Assembly (NCBI RefSeq): GCF_040706615.1
Contig: NZ_JAPDRF010000003.1
Coordinates: 124,001-188,000, forward strand
DNA: 64,000 nt
Direction: 5' to 3'
From: Lentisalinibacter sediminis
GTDB taxonomy: Bacteria; Pseudomonadota; Gammaproteobacteria; Steroidobacterales; Woeseiaceae
Part shown: one piece after another, positions 31,603 through 41,500 of the stretch
How positions within the stretch are numbered: the stretch's first letter is position 1
Layout of the letters: every line of letters begins with the position of its first letter
Position numbers and translations under genes: made by a program
The notes under the pieces: model-generated
Database searches by the model: none
Seen by the model: the letters and a program-made list of their open reading frames with translations, nothing else
What the model was told of the DNA's origin: nothing

Positions 31603-32088
31603 ATGCTGAGAATCTCGAAACTCACCGATTACGGGACCGTGGTGCTCGCGCACCTGGCGGACGACGACCAGCGTCTGCAGAGTGCCAGCGAGATCGCCGC
31701 GGCGACCGGGCTGGGCGCCCCCACCGTCAGCAAACTGCTGAAACAGCTCGCCCGCGCGGGCCTGGTGGCCTCCGAGCGCGGCGCGAACGGCGGCTACCGC
31801 CTGGCGCAGGCGCCGGAAGACATCAGCGCGGCCCAGATCATAGACGCCCTGGAAGGCCCGCTGGCCATCACCGAGTGCAGCGGGCAGGAGTCGAGCTGCG
31901 AGCTGGAAGAGAACTGCAGCGTGGGCAGCTCCTGGCAGCAGATCAACCGGCAGATCCGCGCCGCCCTGGCGGGTATCAGCCTGACAGAGTTGCAGAAATC
32001 ACGCCCCACGATCCCCACATTCACGCTCGTGCCGATGCCCGCGACCATCGCGCCCATCGGCCGGCAAGACAAAACGGACACACACTGA
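31603..32088 (+). CDS. Rrf2-family SUF operon regulator
   Basis: 161 residues from ATG 31603. N-terminal winged helix of the Rrf2/IscR family (MLRISKLTDYGTVVLAHLA, SASEIAAATGLGAPTVSKLLKQL, then the wing ERGANGGYRLA). Three Cys (Cys88, Cys95, Cys101: CSGQESSCELEENC) could hold an iron-sulfur cluster. It therefore resembles the dedicated SUF regulator of gammaproteobacteria rather than IscR itself. First gene of the operon and seven bp upstream of sufB, so it probably represses its own operon when clusters are plentiful. Confidence 0.92.
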   Translation: MLRISKLTDYGTVVLAHLADDDQRLQSASEIAAATGLGAPTVSKLLKQLARAGLVASERGANGGYRLAQAPEDISAAQIIDALEGPLAITECSGQESSCELEENCSVGSSWQQINRQIRAALAGISLTELQKSRPTIPTFTLVPMPATIAPIGRQDKTDTH

Positions 32089-32095
32089 GCGCACT

Positions 32096-33544
32096 ATGGC
32101 TACCAAGAGCACCGAAGTAGAGACACTGGTTAAGAGCAAGTACCGCCACGGCTTCTACACGGACATCGCCGCGGACACCGTGCCGCCGGGCCTGTCCGAG
32201 GACGTCATCGCCATGATCTCGGCGAAGAAAGACGAGCCCGAGTGGATGCTGGAGTGGCGCCTGCAGGCGTACCGGCACTGGCTGAAGATGCGCGAGCCGA
32301 GCTGGGCGCACGTGCAGCATCCGCCCATCGACTTCCAGGCCATCTCCTATTTCTCGGCGCCGAAGTCCGACGCGGACCGGCCGCAGAGCCTGGACGAGGT
32401 GGATCCGAAGCTGCTCGAGACCTACGACAAGCTCGGCATCCCGCTGCACGAGCGGGCGCGCCTCGCCGGCGTGGCCGTCGATGCCGTGTTTGACAGCGTC
32501 TCGGTCACGACCACGTTCAAGGAGAAGCTCTCGGAGGCCGGCGTCATCTTCTGCTCGTTCTCGGAAGCCATCCGCGAGCATCCGGAACTGGTCCGCAAGT
32601 ATCTCGGCAGCGTGGTGCCGCGGCGGGACAATTTCTTCGCGGCACTGAACTCCGCGGTCTTCACGGACGGCAGCTTCGTCTACGTGCCGAAGGGCGTGCG
32701 CTGCCCCATGGAGCTGTCCACTTATTTCCGCATCAACGCGGCCAATACCGGTCAGTTCGAGCGCACGCTGATCGTCGCCGAAGAAGGCAGCCACGTGAGC
32801 TACCTCGAGGGCTGCACGGCCCCCATGCGGGACGAGAACCAGCTGCATGCGGCCGTGGTGGAGCTCGTCGCCATGAAGGACGCCGAGATCAAGTACTCCA
32901 CAGTGCAGAACTGGTATCCCGGCGACGAGGAAGGCAGAGGCGGCATCTACAACTTCGTCACCAAGCGGGGCGATTGCCGCGGCGATGATTCCAAGATCTC
33001 CTGGACCCAGGTGGAGACCGGCTCGGCCATCACCTGGAAGTATCCGAGCTGCATCCTGCGGGGCGACCGTTCGGTGGGCGAGTTCTACTCGGTGGCGGTC
33101 ACCAACAATCTGCAGCAGGCCGACACCGGCACGAAGATGATCCACATCGGCAAGGACACTTCGAGCACCATCGTCTCCAAGGGCATCTCCGCCGGCCGGG
33201 CCCAGCAGGCCTACCGCGGACTGGTGCGGGTGATGCCGGGCGCCCACAGGGCGCGTAACTACACTCAGTGCGACTCGCTGCTGATCGGGAAGGAATGCGG
33301 CGCGCACACCTTCCCCTACGTGGAGGTGAAAAACCCCTCGGCGCAGGTGGAACACGAGGCGACCACGTCGAAGATCGGCGAGGACCAGCTGTTCTATTGC
33401 CGCCAGCGCGGTATCTCCGAGGAAGATGCCGTCAATCTCATCGTCAACGGCTTCTGCAAGGAAGTCTTCAAGGAACTGCCCATGGAATTCGCCGTCGAGG
33501 CACAGGCTCTGCTGAACGTGAGCCTCGAAGGCGCCGTGGGCTGA
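32096..33544 (+). CDS. sufB: Fe-S cluster scaffold subunit SufB
   Basis: 482 residues, normal length. Characteristic stretches: GVIFCSFSEAIREHPELV, FVYVPKGVRCPMELSTYFRI, KYPSCILRGD and the C-terminal GISEEDAVNLIVNGF. SufB forms the SufBC2D complex in the cytosol, where sulfur from SufS and iron are joined into clusters. It follows the regulator by seven bp and precedes sufC by 12 bp. Confidence 0.97.
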   Translation: MATKSTEVETLVKSKYRHGFYTDIAADTVPPGLSEDVIAMISAKKDEPEWMLEWRLQAYRHWLKMREPSWAHVQHPPIDFQAISYFSAPKSDADRPQSLDEVDPKLLETYDKLGIPLHERARLAGVAVDAVFDSVSVTTTFKEKLSEAGVIFCSFSEAIREHPELVRKYLGSVVPRRDNFFAALNSAVFTDGSFVYVPKGVRCPMELSTYFRINAANTGQFERTLIVAEEGSHVSYLEGCTAPMRDENQLHAAVVELVAMKDAEIKYSTVQNWYPGDEEGRGGIYNFVTKRGDCRGDDSKISWTQVETGSAITWKYPSCILRGDRSVGEFYSVAVTNNLQQADTGTKMIHIGKDTSSTIVSKGISAGRAQQAYRGLVRVMPGAHRARNYTQCDSLLIGKECGAHTFPYVEVKNPSAQVEHEATTSKIGEDQLFYCRQRGISEEDAVNLIVNGFCKEVFKELPMEFAVEAQALLNVSLEGAVG

Positions 33545-33556
33545 TAAGGACACTAC

Positions 33557-34318
33557 ATGGAACCCTTACTCGAAATCAGGAATCTGCACGCCACCGTCGA
33601 GGGCACCGAAATCCTCCGCGGTCTGGACCTGACGGTGAACGCCGGCGAGGTGCACGCCATCATGGGTCCGAACGGCTCGGGCAAGAGCACGCTGGCCCAC
33701 GTGCTGGCTGGCCGGGACGACTACGAGGTCACGGCCGGCGAAGTGCGCTTCCGCGGCCGCGACCTGCTGGAGATGGAACCCGAGGAGCGCGCCCGCGAAG
33801 GCGTCTTCCTGGCCTTCCAGTATCCCGTGGAGATCCCTGGCGTGAATAACGCCTACCTGCTCAAGGCTGCACTGAATTCGGTGCGCAAGGCCCGTGGCGA
33901 GTCGGAAGTGGACGCCATCGACTTCCTGAAGCTGGTGCGCTCGAAGATGAGCCTCATGCAGATGGACCAGAGCTTTCTGAACCGGGGCGTGAACGAGGGC
34001 TTCTCCGGCGGCGAGAAGAAGCGCAACGAGATTCTGCAGATGGCCGTGCTGGAGCCGACGCTGTGTCTGCTCGACGAAACCGACTCGGGCCTCGACATCG
34101 ACGCGCTGAAGGTCGTGGCGGGAGGCGTGAATTCCCTGCGTACGCCGGATCGGGCGATCGTGATGGTGACCCACTACCAGCGTCTGCTCGACTACATCGA
34201 GCCCGACGCGGTGCACGTTCTGTCCCGCGGCCGCATCGTGCGCTCCGGCGACAAGAACCTGGCGCTGGAACTCGAGGAGCGCGGCTACGACTGGCTGCGC
34301 GAGGCGGCGAACGCATGA
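33557..34318 (+). CDS. sufC: SUF ATPase SufC
   Basis: 253 residues. ABC ATPase with Walker A GPNGSGKST, the signature FSGGEKKRNEILQMA (the GEKKR insert is diagnostic of SufC) and Walker B CLLDETDSGLDID. It powers conformational change of SufB-SufD. No membrane partner exists in this family. Its stop overlaps the sufD start (ATGA). Confidence 0.97.
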   Translation: MEPLLEIRNLHATVEGTEILRGLDLTVNAGEVHAIMGPNGSGKSTLAHVLAGRDDYEVTAGEVRFRGRDLLEMEPEERAREGVFLAFQYPVEIPGVNNAYLLKAALNSVRKARGESEVDAIDFLKLVRSKMSLMQMDQSFLNRGVNEGFSGGEKKRNEILQMAVLEPTLCLLDETDSGLDIDALKVVAGGVNSLRTPDRAIVMVTHYQRLLDYIEPDAVHVLSRGRIVRSGDKNLALELEERGYDWLREAANA

Positions 34319-35628
34319 AGGCACCGTCCCTCGACGAGACGCGGCTGCGGCAGGCGGTCGAGGCCCGGCCGGGGCCCGACTGGCTCGCCCGGTTCCGCGA
34401 GGCGAGCCTGCAGCGCTTTCTGGACGCGGGCTTCCCCCACGTTCGCCAAGAGGACTGGAAGTACACCAGCCTGGCACCGCTGGCGGATCTCAGCGACGAC
34501 TGGCTGGCTGGCACCGCCGAGGCCCCGGGCGAGAGCGCGGAGCGCCGGGCGGCGGCGCTGGCGCGGGAGGTACTCGGCGAGTTCGACGCTCACTCCGTGG
34601 TGTTCGTCGACGGACGCCTGGACGCCGACTCCCTGCCGGACGCGCTGCCGGAAGGCGTCTCCGTGGAGCCGCTGCTGAAGACGGGGCTGCCGCCGCAGAG
34701 TGCCGCCGGCGCCTCCGCAGACGCGATGACCGCGCTGAACGGCGCGCTCCTCACCGACGGCCTGCGGCTGTCCCTGGACGACACTGCCGTGCTGGATCGG
34801 CCGCTCTATCTCGTGTTCGTGGTCACCGGTGAGGCGAGCGCCGTGGCCAGCCCGCGCATCGTGGTCGAGGCCGGCGCCCACGCCCGCGCGACGATCGTCG
34901 AACACTATGCAGGCGACGCGGACGCCCGGCGCTTCACCAACGTGGTCACCGACATCGTCCAGCACGAAGCCTCGCGCATCGAGCACTTCAGGCTCCAGCA
35001 GCAGCCATTGCAGAGCTTCCAGGTGAGCCGCCTGCATGCCAGTCTGGCGGCGCGGGCCAGACTGGACTGCCACAGTCTCGACCTGGGCGGCCGGCTGGTG
35101 CGTCACGATACGATGGTGCGCCTGACCGACAGGGAAGCCACCGTCAACCTGAACGGGATCTACGTGACGGGCGGCGATCAGCACGTGGACAACCACACCC
35201 GCATCGACCACGAAGCGCCGGACACGGTCAGCACCGAGGATTACCGTGGCGTGCTCAAAGACCGGAGTCGCGCCGTGTTCAACGGCAAGGTGATGGTGCA
35301 CCCCGGTGCCGACGGCACGGACGCGGCGCAGTCCAACCGCAATCTGCTGCTCTCGGACAAGGCGGAAGTCGACACCAAGCCGGAGCTGGAAATCTACGCC
35401 GACGACGTGAAGTGCAGCCACGGCGCCACGGTCGGCCAGCTGGACGAGACCGCGCTGTTCTATCTGCGCTCCCGCGGCATCGACACGGAGAGCGCCCGGC
35501 ACCTGCTCATCTTCGCCTTCCTGCGCGAGCTGCTCGGCCGCACCGATTCCCCTGCACTGGCGCGGCGGATGGAGCGCATGCTGGTTGGCGGACTGCCTGA
35601 ATTCGACGAACTGGAGTCGTTACTGTGA
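34315..35628 (+). CDS. sufD: Fe-S cluster assembly protein SufD
   Basis: 437 residues from ATG 34315, which overlaps the sufC stop. The C-terminal core is related to SufB: VNLNGIYVTGGDQHVDNHTRIDH, ASRAVFNGKV-like RSRAVFNGKVMV and the KCSHGATVGQLDE motif with conserved Cys and His. The RKEDWKYTSL-type N-terminal segment (VRQEDWKYTSLAPL) is typical. The end overlaps sufS by four bases. Confidence 0.96.
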   Translation: MKAPSLDETRLRQAVEARPGPDWLARFREASLQRFLDAGFPHVRQEDWKYTSLAPLADLSDDWLAGTAEAPGESAERRAAALAREVLGEFDAHSVVFVDGRLDADSLPDALPEGVSVEPLLKTGLPPQSAAGASADAMTALNGALLTDGLRLSLDDTAVLDRPLYLVFVVTGEASAVASPRIVVEAGAHARATIVEHYAGDADARRFTNVVTDIVQHEASRIEHFRLQQQPLQSFQVSRLHASLAARARLDCHSLDLGGRLVRHDTMVRLTDREATVNLNGIYVTGGDQHVDNHTRIDHEAPDTVSTEDYRGVLKDRSRAVFNGKVMVHPGADGTDAAQSNRNLLLSDKAEVDTKPELEIYADDVKCSHGATVGQLDETALFYLRSRGIDTESARHLLIFAFLRELLGRTDSPALARRMERMLVGGLPEFDELESLL

Positions 35629-36884
35629 GTGCTCAGGAAAATCAGATAGCGGGCGATCTCGCCACTGCAGCCGTCGAAGCCCGCCGGTCGGACTTCCCGA
35701 TCCTGTTCCAGCAGGTGAACGGTCAGCCGTTGACCTACCTGGACAGTGCCGCCTCCTCCCAGCGCCCGCTGCCTGTGATAGAGGCGGTGGAATACTACGA
35801 CAAGCACGACCACGCCAACGTGCACCGCGGAGTCCATACGCTGAGCCACCGGGCAACAGAGGCCTACGAGGGCGCGCGGGAGAAGGTGCGGCGCTTCATC
35901 AACGCCGCCGCCACCTCGGAGATCGTCTTCACCCGCGGCACCACCGAGGCCATCAACCTGGTGGCGAACAGCTGGGCCGCGGAGAATATCGGCGCCGGCG
36001 ACGAGATCCTGATCACCTGGCTGGAGCATCACGCCAACATCGTCCCCTGGCAGATGCTCTGCGAGCGCTCCGGCGCGGTGCTGCGAGTCGCCCCCATCGA
36101 CGACGCCGGCGCAGTGGACATCGAGGCGCTGAAGGCGCTGATCAGCGAGCGCACGAAGCTTATCGCCTTCTCCCATACGTCGAATGCCCTCGGCACTATC
36201 ACACCGGCGCGGGAGATCATCGCGCTGGCCCGGGAGCGCGGCATCGTGACGCTGGTGGACGGCGCCCAGGCGGTGCCCCACGGGCCCGTGGACGTGCAGG
36301 ATCTCGGCTGCGACTTCTTCGCCTTCTCCGGACACAAGATGTATGCGCCCACCGGGATCGGTGTGCTGTACGGTCGGGAGGCGCTGCTGGAGGAGATGCC
36401 TCCCTGGCAGGGTGGTGGAGACATGATCCTCACCGTCTCCTTCGAAGGCAGCACCTGGAACGAGCTGCCGTATAAATTCGAGGCCGGCACGCCGAACATC
36501 TCCGGTGCCATCGGCCTCGGTGCGGCGGTGGATTACCTGGCTGGCGTCGGGCCGGCGGAGATCGCCCGCTACGAGACCGAGCTGCTGGCCTATCTGAACC
36601 AGCAGCTGGCCACCGTGGAAGGGCTGCGCATCATCGGCACGGCGCCCCACAAGGTGGGCGTGGTCTCGTTCATGCTGGACGACATCCATCCCCACGACCT
36701 CGGCACCATCCTGGACCAGCTCGGCGTCGCCATCCGCACGGGCCATCACTGCGCCATGCCTGTGATGGAGCGCTACGACCTGCCGGGTACGGCACGAGCC
36801 TCGCTCGGCCTCTATAACAACCGGGAAGACGTGGACCGGCTGGTGGCGGCGCTGGGACGCGCGAAAGAGATCTTCGGAGGCTGA
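35625..36884 (+). CDS. sufS: cysteine desulfurase SufS
   Basis: 419 residues from a GTG at 35625 coupled to the sufD stop. Class V PLP enzyme: Schiff-base Lys in FAFSGHKMYAPTG, and the catalytic Cys in the short loop GHHCAMPVMER, as in group II desulfurases. It takes sulfur from cysteine and passes the persulfide on, probably to the SufU-like protein encoded next. No SufE gene is present in the operon. Confidence 0.96.
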   Translation: MSAQENQIAGDLATAAVEARRSDFPILFQQVNGQPLTYLDSAASSQRPLPVIEAVEYYDKHDHANVHRGVHTLSHRATEAYEGAREKVRRFINAAATSEIVFTRGTTEAINLVANSWAAENIGAGDEILITWLEHHANIVPWQMLCERSGAVLRVAPIDDAGAVDIEALKALISERTKLIAFSHTSNALGTITPAREIIALARERGIVTLVDGAQAVPHGPVDVQDLGCDFFAFSGHKMYAPTGIGVLYGREALLEEMPPWQGGGDMILTVSFEGSTWNELPYKFEAGTPNISGAIGLGAAVDYLAGVGPAEIARYETELLAYLNQQLATVEGLRIIGTAPHKVGVVSFMLDDIHPHDLGTILDQLGVAIRTGHHCAMPVMERYDLPGTARASLGLYNNREDVDRLVAALGRAKEIFGG

Positions 36885-36886
36885 CC

Positions 36887-37345
36887 GTGGCGGAACCCTC
36901 GGCCGGGCAACTGCGTGAGCTGTACCGGGAGCTGATCCTGGACCATGCCCGACGCCCGCGCCACTTCGGGCGACCGGAGCACTATACCCACGAGGCGGAA
37001 GGAGTGAATCCGCTGTGCGGGGACAAGTTGCATCTCTACTTCTGCGTCGAGGACGGCGAAGTCCGGGACGCCGCATTCGAGGGCAGTGGCTGCGCCATCT
37101 CGATAGCCTCCGCATCGCTACTGACCGAGACGGTATCGGGCCACTCCGAGGCCGAGGCACTGGACGCGGCGGACGGTATCCAGGCGATGCTCCGCGGCGA
37201 GGACGCCGGCGCGGGACTCGGCAAGCTGGAGGCGCTGGCCGGGGTGCGGGATTTTCCGTCCCGGGTAAAATGCGCGAGCCTGGCCTGGCATGCGCTGCGC
37301 GCGGCATTGACGAGACACGACGGAAAGGTGAGCACTGAATCATGA
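36887..37345 (+). CDS. sufU: SufU-type sulfur acceptor / scaffold
   Basis: 152 residues from a GTG two bp after sufS. IscU-like fold with three Cys at the expected places: NPLCGDKL, GSGCAISIASASL and VKCASLAWHA. The region before the last Cys (ALAGVRDFPSR) corresponds to the SufU insertion. Proteins of this type bind zinc and take sulfur from SufS, a role played by SufE in enterobacteria. Overlaps sufT by four bases. Confidence 0.92.
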   Translation: MAEPSAGQLRELYRELILDHARRPRHFGRPEHYTHEAEGVNPLCGDKLHLYFCVEDGEVRDAAFEGSGCAISIASASLLTETVSGHSEAEALDAADGIQAMLRGEDAGAGLGKLEALAGVRDFPSRVKCASLAWHALRAALTRHDGKVSTES

Positions 37346-37896
37346 TGTTCGGGCACAACAGCGAACCGGTCACCCTCACCCGCGACGTGCGGGCAGTGAT
37401 CATTCCCATGGGCGAAGAGGTGACGCTGCGCGAGGGCGCCACGGCCCACATCACGCAGGCACTTGGCGGCAGTTTCACCATCTTCCTGGAAGGCAACCTG
37501 TTCCGCATCGCCGGCGCCGATGCGGATGCGTTGGGCAAGGAGCCGGTGCCGCCGCCGGAGGTGCCCGACGATGCCACCGACGAGGAACTGGAAGCCGTGA
37601 TCTGGTCTCAGCTGAAGACCTGCTACGACCCGGAGATCCCGGTGAACATCGCCGATCTGGGGCTGATCTACCGCTGTGAGATCAGCAGTCTCGGCAAGGG
37701 CGAGCGACGGGTGGACATCGATATGACGCTGACTGCGCCCGGCTGCGGTATGGGCGACATCCTCGTCGAGGACGTGCGCGAGAAGGTGTCGGTCATCCCG
37801 ACGGTGGCAGAAGTGCAGGTGGAGCTGGTGTTCGATCCGCCCTGGAACCAGTCGATGATGAGCGACGAGGCGCGGCTGCAGACGGGCATGATGTGA
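37342..37896 (+). CDS. sufT: Fe-S assembly factor SufT (DUF59/MIP18 family)
   Basis: 184 residues. The C-terminal half (about 85-184) is a DUF59 domain (VIWSQLKTCYDPEIPVNIAD, LTAPGCGMGDIL with conserved Cys, VFDPPWNQSMMS). The N-terminal half is the SufT-specific beta-rich part. SufT proteins help deliver clusters when demand is high. Start ATG overlaps the sufU stop, and the end overlaps the following phosphatase gene. Confidence 0.93.
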   Translation: MMFGHNSEPVTLTRDVRAVIIPMGEEVTLREGATAHITQALGGSFTIFLEGNLFRIAGADADALGKEPVPPPEVPDDATDEELEAVIWSQLKTCYDPEIPVNIADLGLIYRCEISSLGKGERRVDIDMTLTAPGCGMGDILVEDVREKVSVIPTVAEVQVELVFDPPWNQSMMSDEARLQTGMM

Positions 37897-38444
37897 CCGA
37901 GCAGCGCGGCCATCCCTCGCAGCCGCCGGGAGACCGGGAGAAGACGCTGACGCTGTTGCGTCACGCGAAGTCGAGCTGGAAGGACGACTCCGTCTCCGAC
38001 TTCGACCGGCCGCTCAGCAGCCGGGGCCGCGGGGATGCTCCCGACATGGGACGCCGCCTCCAGGCGGCCGGCGTCCGGCCGTCGCTGATCGTCAGCAGTC
38101 CCGCCAAACGGGCGTGGGCCACTGCGAAGGCAGTCGCCCGGGTGATCGGCTATCCGCGCGAGTTCCTGCAGAGGGATGCCGACCTGTACCTCGCCAGTGC
38201 GGGGACGCTTGTGGAGGTAATCGGGCGCCAAGACGGGAGCTTCAACCACCTGCTGATCTGCGCACACAACCCCGGGCTCACCGACCTGGTGAACAGGCTG
38301 CTGCCGGGCCTCACCGACAACCTGGTCACGGCCGGCTTCGTCACCGTGGCCGCCGAAGCAAAGGACTGGCGGGAGTTCTTCACTGCCGGGTTCCGCCTGG
38401 TCGCCTACGACTACCCAAAGAGAATCCACGACCGCACCGATTAG
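37893..38444 (+). CDS. SixA-like histidine phosphatase
   Basis: 183 residues from a GTG that overlaps the sufT stop. Catalytic RHG-type motif LLRHAKSSW with the phospho-accepting His, the Arg in SSPAKRAW, and the second His in ICAHNPGL. These match the SixA subgroup of histidine phosphatases, which act on phosphohistidine proteins. It is the last gene of the SUF operon here, although it has no known role in cluster assembly. The first 17 residues are poorly conserved, so a later start is possible. Confidence 0.87.
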   Translation: MTEQRGHPSQPPGDREKTLTLLRHAKSSWKDDSVSDFDRPLSSRGRGDAPDMGRRLQAAGVRPSLIVSSPAKRAWATAKAVARVIGYPREFLQRDADLYLASAGTLVEVIGRQDGSFNHLLICAHNPGLTDLVNRLLPGLTDNLVTAGFVTVAAEAKDWREFFTAGFRLVAYDYPKRIHDRTD

Positions 38445-38449
38445 CGATT

Positions 38450-38563
38450 AGGTGCCGGACCGAACTTTTCCAACTTTCTGAACTTATTCAGTTTCGGCCC
38501 CTTGCCGAGGCTTCGCCGCGATCCGAAAAGTGAAATAAGTTGGAAAAGTTCGGTCCGGCACCT
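38450..38563. repeat. long palindromic element (REP/MITE-like)
   Basis: Perfect 27-bp inverted repeats at 38450-38476 and 38537-38563 (outer part AGGTGCCGGACCGAAC) surround a 60-bp centre whose inner part is also partly complementary (AACTTATT with AATAAGTT). It lies between the convergent genes sixA-like and putA and could form a very stable hairpin ending both messages, though there is no T-run. The GTCCGGCACC ends are typical of dispersed palindromes in gammaproteobacteria. More copies elsewhere in the genome are expected. Confidence 0.85.
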
Positions 38564-38567
38564 CCTA

Positions 38568-41500
38568 CTAATCGGTGGTGAGTGAGAGCAGGGTTGCGTT
38601 GCCGCCTACCGCTGCGGTGTTGTTGCTGAGGCTGCATTCGGTGGCGAAGCGCAGCAGATAATGCGGTCCGCCGGCCTTCGGGCCGGTCCCCGACAGACCC
38701 TGACCGCCGAACGGCTGTGCGCCCACCACGGCACCGATCATATTTCGATTGATGTACAGGTTCCCCACCTGGGCCCAGGCGGCGATGTCCCGCGCCCGCC
38801 GGTCGATGCGGCTGTGCACGCCCATGGTCAGTCCGTAACCCGTAGCGTTGATCGCCTCGACCGTCTTGCGCAGATCCCGCGCACGATAGCGATAGATATG
38901 CACGACGGGCCCGAAGACCTCGCGACCGAGCTGGTCGATACTCTCGATCTCGATGGCCGTCGGCGCCACGAATGTGCCGTCCGCCGTCCCCTCGCCAAGC
39001 TGCGTGCGGTGCACCAGAGACGACTTTGCGCCCAGGTCGGCCACATGGCGCTCCAGCATCTCCTGGGCTCCGGCATCGATGACCGGCCCCACGTCGGTAC
39101 TCATCAGGCCGGGATCACCCACTCTGAGCTCGTCCATGTGGCCCGTCAGCAGCTCGATCACCCGCGGCGCGATATCCCGCTGCACGCACAGGATGCGCAG
39201 CGCAGAGCAGCGCTGACCTGCGCTGTTGTAGCCGGAATACACCGCATCCTTGACCACCTGTTCCGGCAGGGCCGAACTGTCGACCAGCATTGTGTTCTGG
39301 CCACCGGTCTCTGCGATGAACGCCGCGATCGGGCCGGGCCGCTCTGCCAGCGTGCGGTTGATCAGCCGCGCCGTCTCCGTGGAGCCGGTGAAGGCCACCC
39401 CGGCCACGCGCGGGTCGGCCACGGCCGCGGCACCCACCTCCCCGCCTTCGCCAGGCAGAAAGTTCAACACCTCGCCCGGCACGCCGGCCCGGTGCAGGAT
39501 GTCGACGGCCCGCGCCGCAATCAAAGAGGTCTGCTCGGCCGGCTTCGCGAGTACCGTATTGCCGGCCGCGAGCGCCGCCGCCACCTGCCCCGTGAAGATC
39601 GCCAGCGGGAAGTTCCACGGGCTGATGCAGACGAAGATTCCCCTGCCCTGCAGCCGGAGTTCGTTGCGTTCGCCGGTCGGTCCCGCCATCGGCAGCGGTG
39701 CCCCGAACAGTGCCTCCGCACGGGCCGCGTAATAGCGCAGGAAGTCCACTGCCTCGCGGACCTCTCCCAGGGAGTCGCCGATGCTCTTGCCCGCCTCGGC
39801 CACGCACAGCGCCATCAGGGCCGGCGCCTCTTCCTCGTAGAGATCCGCAGCACGCCGCAGGATGTTCGCGCGCGTCGCGGCATCGGTCGCGTTCCAGTCG
39901 TACCAGGCCTCCGACGCGACTCCGAGGGCCCGGTCCACCACGTCGGCATCCGCATACTCGACGACACCCACCACCTCGCCGGAGCGCGCCGGATTGCGCG
40001 ACTCCGCTGGCCGCCCGGAAAGCGCGCGGCCGGCAACCCGCGGGCGCGCGTGGTGACTGCCGTCCAGGGCCTTCTGCATCCGCTCCAGCCAGCCGCTCAG
40101 GAAGGCCCGGTCCGCGAGGTTCAGCCCGCGGGAATTCCGCCGCTCCTCACCGTAGATGGCGGCCGGCAGCGGGATGCGCGGATGGGGATACGACTCCAGA
40201 CGCCGCACTGCCTCGACCGGATCCGCCACGATCTCCTCCACCGGCGCCTCCTCGTCGACGATGCGGTTGACGAAGGAGGTATTGGCGCCGTTCTCGAGCA
40301 GCCGGCGCACCAGGTACGGCAGCAGGTCCTCGTGGCTGCCCACCGGCGCGTACACGCGGCAGGGCCTGTCGTAGCGTTCCGGGTCGACCACCTGTTCGTA
40401 GAGCTCCTCGCCCATGCCGTGCAGCCGCTGGAACTCGTAGTCCCGCCGCTGTCCCGCCAGGTGCAGGATGCTCGCCAGTGTATGCGCGTTATGGGTGGCG
40501 AACTGCGGATAAAGCCGCTCGCCGGCATCCAGCAGCTCGCGGGCGCAGGCGAGGAACGAGACGTCGGTGTTGGCCTTGCGGGTGAACACGGGATAGCCCT
40601 CGAGCCCCTGTTCCTGGGCGCGCTTGATCTCCGTGTCCCAGTACGCCCCTTTCACCAGACGCACCGGGATGCGACGGCCGGTGCGACCGGCCAGCTCCGC
40701 CAGCCAGCGGATCACCGACAGCGCCCGTTTCTGGTACGCCTGCACGGCGAGGCCCAGGCCGTCGTAGCCGGCCGCCGAGGTGCTAGCGGCGACCGCCTCG
40801 AAAACCTCCAGCGAGATCTCCAGCCGGTCCGCCTCCTCCGCATCCACCGTAAGCGGTATCCCCGCGTCCCGCGCCATCTCGGTCAGTCGGGCCAGCCGTG
40901 GCACCAGTTCGTCCAGCAGCCGCGCCCGATGCGTGAACTCGTAGCGGGGATGCAGGGCCGAGAGTTTCACCGAGATGCCCGGCGCCGCGATGACATCGTC
41001 GCCGGCCGCACCGCCGATCGCCTTGATGGCGCCGGCATAGGCCCGGAAGTAGCGCTCGGCATCCTCCGCCGTGAGCGCTGCCTCGCCGAGCATGTCGTAG
41101 GAATAGCGGTAGCGCCGGTTGCCGCCCTCGCCGGCCCGCTCCAGGGCCTCGCCGATATCCCAGCCCATCACGAACTGATGACCCATGATCTTCATGGCCT
41201 GGCGCATCGCCTGACGCACCACGGGCTCGCCCGCCTTGCCGGTCAGCTTGCCGAGGAACTTTGCCGGGTTGCGGATGGTGGCCTCGTCGAGCCGCATGAG
41301 CCGACCGGTCAGCATCAGCCCCCAGGTCGAGGCGTTGACGAACAGTGACTCGCTGCTGCCGAGGTGCTCCTCCCACCGACCCGAGGTCAGCTTGTCGGCG
41401 ATGAGCCGGTCTGCGGTATCGGCATCCGGGATGCGCAACAACGCCTCAGCGATACACATCAGCACCACGCCTTCCTGGGACGACAGATCGTACTTGTGCA

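Noticed and set aside
35460..37577. 705-codon minus-strand frame across sufD-sufS-sufU-sufT
   Set aside because: It spans four overlapping, well-identified SUF genes on the other strand and has no domain of its own.
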